The position numbers and the translations under genes are program-made. Of a stretch of DNA of 64,000 nucleotides, positions 58,164 through 64,000 are shown one piece after another (within the stretch, counting starts at the first letter, position 1; every line of letters starts with the position of its first letter). The DNA is from Cupriavidus taiwanensis. GTDB taxonomy: Bacteria; Pseudomonadota; Gammaproteobacteria; Burkholderiales; Burkholderiaceae. Under the pieces are notes generated by a model. The model saw nothing but the letters and a program-made list of their open reading frames with translations. It was not told where the DNA came from and ran no database searches. Where the stretch lies: the NCBI RefSeq assembly GCF_900250075.1, contig NZ_LT977071.1, forward strand, positions 1,674,941 to 1,738,940. Direction: 5' to 3'.

Positions 58164-58292
58164 CGACATGCCTCCTCAGGTACGTGTGTGGCGACATGCG
58201 CGCCGGGTGGCGCGCTCCACGCACCCGCCATGGGGCGTGTCGCACACCGGTCCAGCATAGACGCTGTGGGGCAGAACCCTATCAGGCAGAAG

Positions 58293-58475
58293 CTATTGCT
58301 GCATCGACCAGGACGACTGCCGGCGCAGGTCCTCCTGTCCCGGCTGCCGCGGCGGCTTGCCAAGGTCATCGTCGTGCCGCGGCGGAAGGTGCTCTTCGCT
58401 CTTGCGCGAGGGATCGGCCGGCGGCACCTCGGGTACGTGCGGCCCTTCCTCTGGCCGTGGAATTTGATGTGCCAT
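58293..58475 (-). CDS. Hypothetical 60-residue hydrophilic protein
   Basis: The product starts MAHQIPRPEEGPHVPEVPPA and ends RRQSSWSMQQ; it is rich in Pro, Glu, His, Asp and Arg and is surely disordered. The ATG at 58475 follows CAGGAGGGCATC, a very strong SD, and codon choice looks normal, so I believe it is translated. The pattern (short, Pro/charged, near DUF883 and YciI genes) resembles small stress-related proteins of Burkholderiaceae. Function unknown. Confidence 0.6.
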   Translation of the reverse strand: MAHQIPRPEEGPHVPEVPPADPSRKSEEHLPPRHDDDLGKPPRQPGQEDLRRQSSWSMQQ

Positions 58476-58803
58476 GATGCCCTCCTGCTTGCAGAGTACG
58501 ACACCCTTGGCGATGCAACCGCCATGCCAAGCCGCGCGGCGCGTTTTTGTGCGCCCCGGCGATCCCGCGCGCCGCGCCGTGCTGCGCTGGGGGGTGCGCC
58601 GCGCAATCTCGGCGCGCAAATCTGCCTGACTTTGTAATGCGGCATGCGGGTGCGCCGTCGATGCGCCGCGGCGGCGCCCCGTCCGGCATGGCGCGGAGGC
58701 GGTCACGCCGGCAGCCAGCGCCCGGCACGAAAGGTGCACCGCCCTCCCGTGGCGCGCCGGGTTCACCCGGTGCGCCATGGATACTTCAACGCGGAGGCGC
58801 ACC
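58476..58803. other. Divergent intergenic region
   Basis: About 330 bp between the 60-residue gene (minus) and the DUF883 gene (plus). It presumably has both promoters. It is very GC-rich with many GCGC runs and shows no ORF with an SD, and no clear palindromic operator. Confidence 0.35.
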
Positions 58804-59265
58804 ATGGAACAGACGGAAACGACAAGCACGCCCACCAGCACATCGGGCCTGCGCCAGCAGGAGACGCGCATGTCTTCGGTATCGGGGTCGGAGACGCGCA
58901 CCGGCGCGTCGTGGAGGGACACGTCGGCACGATCATCGGCATCGCAGGACCTGGCGCGCGAGCTGGACCGGCTGATCGATCGCCTGCCCACGTTGTCCGG
59001 CGATAACCTCGAGCAGGCCAAGGCGGAGTTCGTCCAACTTGCCGCCAAGTCGGGCAGCGCAGCGACGGAACTCGCGGCCAAGTCCGCGGAGGTTGCCCGG
59101 CACGTGAAAGGACGCGTCAAGAACGAGTGGGAAACCGGCCTCGAGCGGACTGAATCGTTCGTCCACGCCAACCCCGTGCGCGCGCTGGCGATGGCGCTCG
59201 GGATCGGCGTGGTGCTGGGCGCGCGGCTGTTCGGCGGGTCGCACCGGCATCACCGCGACATGTGA
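58804..59265 (+). CDS. DUF883 (ElaB/YqjD-like) family protein
   Basis: The 153-residue protein has a Ser/Thr-rich N-terminal 45 residues, a helical middle (DLARELDRLIDRLPTL onwards) and a C-terminal HANPVRALAMALGIGVVLGA, the tail anchor of the ElaB/YqjD family. It ends with a His/Arg tail. E. coli relatives bind ribosomes and the inner membrane in stationary phase; the long N-terminus here is unusual. I use the ATG at 58804 with GCGGAGGCGCACC in front. Confidence 0.83.
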   Translation: MEQTETTSTPTSTSGLRQQETRMSSVSGSETRTGASWRDTSARSSASQDLARELDRLIDRLPTLSGDNLEQAKAEFVQLAAKSGSAATELAAKSAEVARHVKGRVKNEWETGLERTESFVHANPVRALAMALGIGVVLGARLFGGSHRHHRDM

Positions 59266-59306
59266 GCCGGCGTTGGCCGGATCGGCGCGCCGGCGAGAGC
59301 AACGGC

Positions 59307-60278
59307 TCAGCCGGCGCGCTGGCGCGGCAGCGCGCTGCCGAACTGCTTGCGGTAGGCCGACGGCGACACCGCCAGCGCCTGCGTGAAATGCTGGCGCAGC
59401 GAAACGGCCGAGCCGAAGCCGACCAGCTCGGCCACCAGGTCGACGCCCTTGTCGGTGGTCTCAAGCAAACGCCGCGCCGCCGTCAGGCGGTGGTTCAGCA
59501 GCCACTGCGTCACGGTGGTGCCGGTCTTCTCCTTGAAGCGCCGCGTGAAATTGCGCCGGCTCATGCCGGCCTTCTCGGCCAGCGTGTCGAGCGTCATCGG
59601 CTCGGCCAGGTGCGCGATGGCCCAGTCCAGCGTCAGGCTGAGCCGGTCGGCGCCGTCCGCCTGCGGCAGCGGGTGCTCGATGTATTGCGCCTGGCCGCCG
59701 TGCCGGTGCGGCGCCACCACCATGCGGCGCGCCACCCGGTTGGCCACCTCGGCGCCATGGTCGCGCCGCACCAGGTGCAGGCAGCAGTCGAGCGCGGCGG
59801 CGGTGCCGGCCGAGGTCAGGATCGCACCATCGTCGATATAAAGCGAATCGCGGTCGAGCCGCACCCGCCGATAGCGCTGCGCGAAGTCGTCGGCCCAGGC
59901 CCAGTGCGTGGCCGCGGTGCGGCCGTCCAGCAGGCCGGCCTCGGCCACCACGAAGGTGCCCAGGCACAGGCCGGCGATGCGCGCGCCGCGCGCGCTGGCG
60001 GCCCGCAGCGCGTCGAGCAGCGCTTGCGGCGCGCGCTCGCCCGGGTCCCGCCACGCCGGCATGATCACGGTATCGGCCTGCTCCAGCACGGACAGGTCGT
60101 GTTCCACCTCGATGCGGAAGCCCGACATGGTGGCAATCAATCCCGGCGTCTCCCCGCAGATCAGCAAGCGGTAGCGCGGCACGCCCAGGCGGTCGAGGTC
60201 GTCGCCAAAGACGATGCAGGGCACGGACAGGTGGAAGGGGCTGATGCCTTCGAAGGCAATCACCGCGACGGTGTGCAT
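59307..60278 (-). CDS. GlxA-family transcriptional regulator (DJ-1/PfpI + AraC domains)
   Basis: The 323-residue protein has an N-terminal DJ-1/PfpI-like domain (about 1-180, with GLCLGTFVVAEAGLLDGRT around the nucleophile Cys) and a C-terminal AraC HTH pair (about 215-315, TLDTLAEKAGMSRRNFTRRF and VDLVAELVGFGSAVSLRQHF). Such proteins control amino-acid-related or aldehyde catabolism. The divergent cysteine hydrolase at 60497 is a natural target. The AGAGAGATTGCG before the ATG is a fair SD. Confidence 0.88.
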   Translation of the reverse strand: MHTVAVIAFEGISPFHLSVPCIVFGDDLDRLGVPRYRLLICGETPGLIATMSGFRIEVEHDLSVLEQADTVIMPAWRDPGERAPQALLDALRAASARGARIAGLCLGTFVVAEAGLLDGRTAATHWAWADDFAQRYRRVRLDRDSLYIDDGAILTSAGTAAALDCCLHLVRRDHGAEVANRVARRMVVAPHRHGGQAQYIEHPLPQADGADRLSLTLDWAIAHLAEPMTLDTLAEKAGMSRRNFTRRFKEKTGTTVTQWLLNHRLTAARRLLETTDKGVDLVAELVGFGSAVSLRQHFTQALAVSPSAYRKQFGSALPRQRAG

Positions 60279-60496
60279 CGCAATCTCTCTGGGTCGGAGG
60301 CTTGGTTAGGGCGGTTTGGAAGACGGCCCCGCATGGCCACGTTGACGTGGTTTGGCCCGATTCTATCGGATGTTGTCCATCGGGCCACTTCCGGCGCTGC
60401 CGGCGGCGCCGGAAACTACGCTCCATGCCGCGCCTGCGGCGAACGCAGCGGCTGCCACTGGCACCGCCCACTACTTCCCTGTCGACGAGGACCATC

Positions 60497-61105
60497 ATGC
60501 CCCACCCGACCCTACGCACCATCGCCGGCGCGCCGGCGCGCACCGCCATCGACGCCGCCAGCACCGCCGTGCTGGTCATCGACTTCCAGAACGAGTATTT
60601 CAGCGGCAAGCTGCCGATCCCCGACGGCCCGGCCGCGCTTGGCAACGCGCGGCGCCTGGTCGACCACGCGGATGCCGCCGGCATGCCTGTGTTCCACATC
60701 CAGCATGTCACGCCGGCGGGCAGCCCCGTCTTCGCCGAACACGGCGCCACCGTGGCGTTCCACGGCGACCTGCAGCCGGCCCCGCACCACACCGTGGTGC
60801 AGAAGACTTCGGTCAGCGCCTTCCCCACCACCGACCTGGACCAGCGCCTCAAGGCGGCCGGCATCAAGACCCTGATCATTACCGGGCTGATGACCCACGC
60901 CTGCGTCACCGGCGCGGCGCGCGACGCGGTGCCGCTGGGATACGGCGTGATCGTGGCGGCCGACGCCTGCGCCACGCGCGACCTCGAAACCGCGGCCGGC
61001 ACGGTGTCGCACCAGGACCTGCACCGCGCCGCGCTGGCCGCGCTCGACGACGCCTTCGGCGATATCCTGAGCACCGAGCAGGTGCTGAAGCTGCCGCTGG
61101 CCTGA
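60497..61105 (+). CDS. Cysteine hydrolase (isochorismatase family)
   Basis: The 202-residue protein has the triad of the fold: Asp in VLVIDFQNEYF, Lys in VVQKTSVSAF and Cys in GLMTHACVTGAARDA. The neighbouring GlxA-type regulator is divergent, 218 bp away, a pair often seen. The gene is unrelated in detail to the two YcaC-like paralogues at 18-19.5 kb. I use the ATG at 60497 (GACGAGGACCATC upstream); the longer ORF has no better start. The substrate is unknown. Confidence 0.85.
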   Translation: MPHPTLRTIAGAPARTAIDAASTAVLVIDFQNEYFSGKLPIPDGPAALGNARRLVDHADAAGMPVFHIQHVTPAGSPVFAEHGATVAFHGDLQPAPHHTVVQKTSVSAFPTTDLDQRLKAAGIKTLIITGLMTHACVTGAARDAVPLGYGVIVAADACATRDLETAAGTVSHQDLHRAALAALDDAFGDILSTEQVLKLPLA

Positions 61106-61153
61106 GCGACTGCGGCCTGGCCTGGCGATACCGGGCCGGCCGCACGGTCCCAA

Positions 61154-62275
61154 TCAGAACCGGTGCCGCATCCCCACCGCCACCGCGGTCATGCTGCGAT
61201 GGCCGCTGCCGAGGAAATAGCCGTTGGCAAAGCTCACCGCCGAGGTATCGAAATTGATGCCGGCATGCTGCACGTAGGCCGTGGTCAGGTAGACGTCGGT
61301 GCGCCGCGACAGGCTGTAGTCGGCGATCAAGCTGACCTGCCAGGGGTTCTTCACATTGCGGCCGGCAAGCGCCTTGACGTCGTCGTAGTAGAACGCCAGC
61401 GTCAGGTCCAGCGCCGACGTGGCGCGGTAGTTCACGCCGGCCCAGTAGTAATCGTCGCGCACGATGGTGGCGCCGTTGGCCGCCTTGTTGAGGCCCCAGC
61501 GATAGCCGCCCATCAGCTTGACCGGCCCGGCGCGATAGCTGAGCGCGGCGCCGGCCTTGCGGAAGTTGCCGACCGCGCCGCCGGTCCCGAGCGTCGGATT
61601 GAATCGGTTGAACGCCAGCGCCGCGCCGAAGCCGCCGGCGAAGTAGTTCAGGCCGGCACCATAGCCGGTATCCCGGCGCGATTGCCCGGCGTTTTCGCCG
61701 GCGCCGAGCACGCCATTGCCGAATGAATAATTGCCGATGGCGGTTACCGCGCCGAAGGTGCCCGTGTACTTGACGGTGTTGTCCGAGCGGAAATCCAGAC
61801 CCAGCTGTGCCGCGATCGGCTCGTACTGGGTGGAATAGCCGCTGGGCGAGAAGTTGGAAAAGGCGTCGAAGATGGCCGTGTACTGGCGCCCGAAGGTAAG
61901 GCGGCCGGCACGCTCGCTCAGCAGTCCGACAAAGGCCTGGCGGCCGAACAGCCGGCCGGATTGCGTCTGCCGGCCGTCGTCGATGCCGAAGCCGTTCTCC
62001 AGCACGAACAAGGCCTTCAGCGCGCCGCCCAGGTCCTCGGTGCCGCGCAAGCCCCAGCGCGAGCCCGACAGGCCGCCGGAGCCCAGCGCCACGCGGCTCT
62101 GGCCCGGCTCGGGAAAGCCCGCCTGCGTCGGCAACGTGGCCGACAGGTGGTTGACGTATTCGATATTGGCATCCGCCACGCCATACAGCGTCACGCCGGC
62201 GTGCGCGCCAGCCCCCGGCATGGCCAGCATGGCCAGCGCCGTTGGCAGCATCAGCGGGTAAAGCCTCGTCTTCAT
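61154..62275 (-). CDS. Outer-membrane porin, Gram-negative type
   Basis: The 373-residue protein has a signal peptide (MKTRLYPLMLPTALAMLAMP, cleavage after AHA) and a mature start GVTLYGVADANIEYV that marks the beta-proteobacterial porin family. The product ends AVGMRHRF; the terminal Phe is the outer-membrane assembly signal. It forms a 16-strand diffusion channel trimer. The Leu-rich signal and the constriction-loop region look normal. It follows the serine hydrolase gene on the same strand (180 bp gap). Confidence 0.92.
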   Translation of the reverse strand: MKTRLYPLMLPTALAMLAMPGAGAHAGVTLYGVADANIEYVNHLSATLPTQAGFPEPGQSRVALGSGGLSGSRWGLRGTEDLGGALKALFVLENGFGIDDGRQTQSGRLFGRQAFVGLLSERAGRLTFGRQYTAIFDAFSNFSPSGYSTQYEPIAAQLGLDFRSDNTVKYTGTFGAVTAIGNYSFGNGVLGAGENAGQSRRDTGYGAGLNYFAGGFGAALAFNRFNPTLGTGGAVGNFRKAGAALSYRAGPVKLMGGYRWGLNKAANGATIVRDDYYWAGVNYRATSALDLTLAFYYDDVKALAGRNVKNPWQVSLIADYSLSRRTDVYLTTAYVQHAGINFDTSAVSFANGYFLGSGHRSMTAVAVGMRHRF

Positions 62276-62455
62276 GTCTCGCTCCTTCGTTCTGCTTGGT
62301 CATCGCCACGGAAGAAGCGCCGTGGCTGGATGGCGGAGGTCGACCGGCGTGCGCAGCCGGCCGCGCCGCAGGCGCGCAGGTTCCCCGCGCACGGCCTGGC
62401 GGCGTGCGGGGGAAACTCGGTGCCGGGGGAATTTGCCGGGCGGCCCCGGCGAGGA

Positions 62456-63832
62456 TCAGCGGCTGGCCGCGCGCAGCAGGGCGTGCGCCGCCGCCACCAT
62501 GGCCTCGGAGGACTCCAGCGCGCGCGCCGGATCGTCGCGCTTGCGCACGGCGGCGGCGCTGGTCGCGCGCGCGGCGCCGTCGGGGCTGGCCGAGAACTTC
62601 ACCACGGTCAGCTCGCGGGCGGGATTGATGTAGATCTTCTGGCCGAAGCGGCCGCCGGCCTCGATGCTGCCGTCGCCGTCGTTGCGCTGGAACCAGTAGT
62701 TGCGGTAGCCGTAGCCATCGCGGCCCGCGGTGGTGTTGCCGCGCGCGAAGCGGGCCTGGTTGCTGGCGGGCTGCAGCGCGATCCGCACCGCCTTCGGCGA
62801 AATCCCGAGCGTGGCATCGCCGGCCGCGGCGCGGCGCACGGCCTCGGCGAAGCGGGCGGCATCGCGCAGCGTCGAGTTCATGCCGCCGCTGGCCATTTCG
62901 GTGCCCTGGCGATCGACCTGGGTGTAGGCATCGTCATCGGCAAAGCGCGACCACAGCCGCTCGGTGACGAGGTCCGCCCAGCGCTTGCCGGTGATGCGGC
63001 GCAGCGCCCATGCCACCGCTTCCGGCGAGCCGTTCTGGTAATACCAGACGCCGCCCTCCGGGCCTTCGCCCGCGGTGCCGGTGGCGTGCACGACCTTAAG
63101 GAAGTCGTAGATGGTGTCGGGCGCATCGGGCTTGCGCGGCACGATGCCTACGGCACCAAACAGCCCCAGGTCCGGCGGCAGGGCCTGCGGATAACCCACC
63201 GGCACCTCCATGTCCAGGTTCTGCTGCACCGTGGCCTCGCCGAACGGATTGCCGGCCAGCTCGGGCACGTACTGCGCCAGCCGCGCCTGCGGATCGAGCT
63301 TGCCCTCTTCGACCAGCATCGCCGCCAGCAACCCGGTCACGGACTTGGTCATCGACGCCCAGATATGCGGCTGGTGCGGGCCAAAGCCGGCAAGATAGCG
63401 CTCGTACACGATCCGGCCCTGGTGCAGCACGATAAAGCCATCGGTATGCGTATCGCGCAGGTAGTCCGCCACCTGCACCGTCTGGCCGGCAACGCTAAAG
63501 CGGACGGCGTCCAGCTCCGGCGCCGCCTGGCCTGGCAGCGCCAGCGGCTGGCTCGCATGCCGGATACCGACGGTGGGCGACATCTCGCGCGCATGCCGGA
63601 AGGCCCAGCGCATATAGGGCGGGCGCAGGCCGGTGCCGCGACTGACCTGCTTGTCCGGCGGCGGCGGAAAGCCCTGCATGACTTCGCTCTCGGCCACTGC
63701 CGCGGGCTGGCCCGCGCCCTGCGCCAGCGCCACGCCGGCCGGCGCCGCCATCAATGCCACCAGCGGCACCACCGTCCACCACCCCCGACTGCGCCGGAAC
63801 CCCGTCCCGCGCGATTTCGCTTGCGCCTGCAT
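62456..63832 (-). CDS. Serine hydrolase, beta-lactamase/6-aminohexanoate-dimer-hydrolase-like
   Basis: The 458-residue protein has a positively charged N-terminus and one hydrophobic signal segment (TVVPLVALMAAPAGVALA, cleavage likely after ALAQ or nearby). The class C-type motifs follow: SMTK (Ser-x-x-Lys) in HIWASMTKSVTGLL, and Tyr in WYYQNGSPEAVAW. It would be periplasmic. The family includes esterases and nylon-oligomer hydrolases, so the substrate cannot be named. CATGGAGACAGC precedes the ATG at 63832; the ORF start 11 codons earlier lacks an SD. Confidence 0.86.
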   Translation of the reverse strand: MQAQAKSRGTGFRRSRGWWTVVPLVALMAAPAGVALAQGAGQPAAVAESEVMQGFPPPPDKQVSRGTGLRPPYMRWAFRHAREMSPTVGIRHASQPLALPGQAAPELDAVRFSVAGQTVQVADYLRDTHTDGFIVLHQGRIVYERYLAGFGPHQPHIWASMTKSVTGLLAAMLVEEGKLDPQARLAQYVPELAGNPFGEATVQQNLDMEVPVGYPQALPPDLGLFGAVGIVPRKPDAPDTIYDFLKVVHATGTAGEGPEGGVWYYQNGSPEAVAWALRRITGKRWADLVTERLWSRFADDDAYTQVDRQGTEMASGGMNSTLRDAARFAEAVRRAAAGDATLGISPKAVRIALQPASNQARFARGNTTAGRDGYGYRNYWFQRNDGDGSIEAGGRFGQKIYINPARELTVVKFSASPDGAARATSAAAVRKRDDPARALESSEAMVAAAHALLRAASR

Positions 63833-64000
63833 GCTGTCTCCATGGCTGTCGAGGCGGCTGCACACACGCTGCGCCGCCTTCTGTGATCAGATGCCAGCCT
63901 GCCGCAGCAGGCCGCGGGCGCCATGTTGCAGGCCAGCGGCCATGGCCACAATCCTCTGTTCGGAATAGAGCCATAACCCTTGGGAATGTCGGCGCAGGCG

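Noticed and set aside
63833..64000. Start of another gene at the right edge
   Set aside because: No frame with an SD or recognisable protein is seen; probably the promoter side of the serine hydrolase gene.

Overview
The window is a GC-rich stretch (roughly two-thirds G+C, dense genes, ATGA-type overlaps) of a beta-proteobacterial chromosome. The gene content points to Burkholderiaceae, most likely Cupriavidus: a box (aerobic benzoyl-CoA) cluster with its BoxR regulator, a phasin, a monomeric isocitrate dehydrogenase, an aminoethylphosphonate cluster of the Burkholderia/Cupriavidus type and an AcoD/DUF779 pair. The genus is an inference from gene content. I see no rRNA, tRNA, insertion sequence, prophage or CRISPR array.

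Layout. 1-7 kb: the end of a ligase-associated helicase, its PdeM partner, two short-chain dehydrogenases, a frameshifted LysR gene and an EF-G-like GTPase. 7-18 kb: the box regulon. boxR-boxC-boxB-boxA lie on the minus strand; a DUF4863 gene, the semialdehyde dehydrogenase, benzoate-CoA ligase and a benzoate transporter lie divergently on the plus strand. Together they import benzoate, activate it to the CoA ester, epoxidise and open the ring, and oxidise the resulting semialdehyde. TGCA-type palindromes cover both promoters. 18-20.6 kb: two paralogous isochorismatase-fold hydrolases and a divergent LysR gene. 20.6-24.1 kb: an island of very small genes, including a second-type IF-1, CspA and two tandem paralogues of unknown function. 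24-31 kb: isocitrate dehydrogenase, a chemoreceptor, a phasin, a DUF1272 protein and glutamate dehydrogenase. 31-42 kb: a DeoR regulator and a divergent 2-aminoethylphosphonate regulon (PhnS/T/U transport, PhnW transaminase, PhnY dehydrogenase, PhnA hydrolase, a GntR regulator and a DMT membrane protein) that converts aminoethylphosphonate to acetate and phosphate.

42-55 kb: LysR / fatty-acid hydroxylase / aldehyde dehydrogenase; a dimethylglycine-dehydrogenase-like flavoprotein; a Tat-exported molybdenum hydroxylase with its [2Fe-2S] subunit and tri-haem cytochrome; then an acetaldehyde dehydrogenase with DUF779 behind a clear sigma-54 promoter. 55.4-56.8 kb holds the least explained DNA: an elaborate RNA fold ahead of a 61-residue protein, followed by two inverted copies of a repeat of about 250-300 bp. 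56.8-64 kb: small stress-type proteins, a GlxA-type regulator, a cysteine hydrolase, a porin and a serine hydrolase.

A palindromic REP-like repeat built on CCCCTCTCCCGC recurs in seven intergenic places, twice as a composite of about 130 bp in opposite orientation. The strongest candidates for something undescribed are the multi-helix RNA with an SD-masking hairpin at 55.57-55.80 kb, the inverted repeat pair beside it, and the small-protein island at 21-24 kb.
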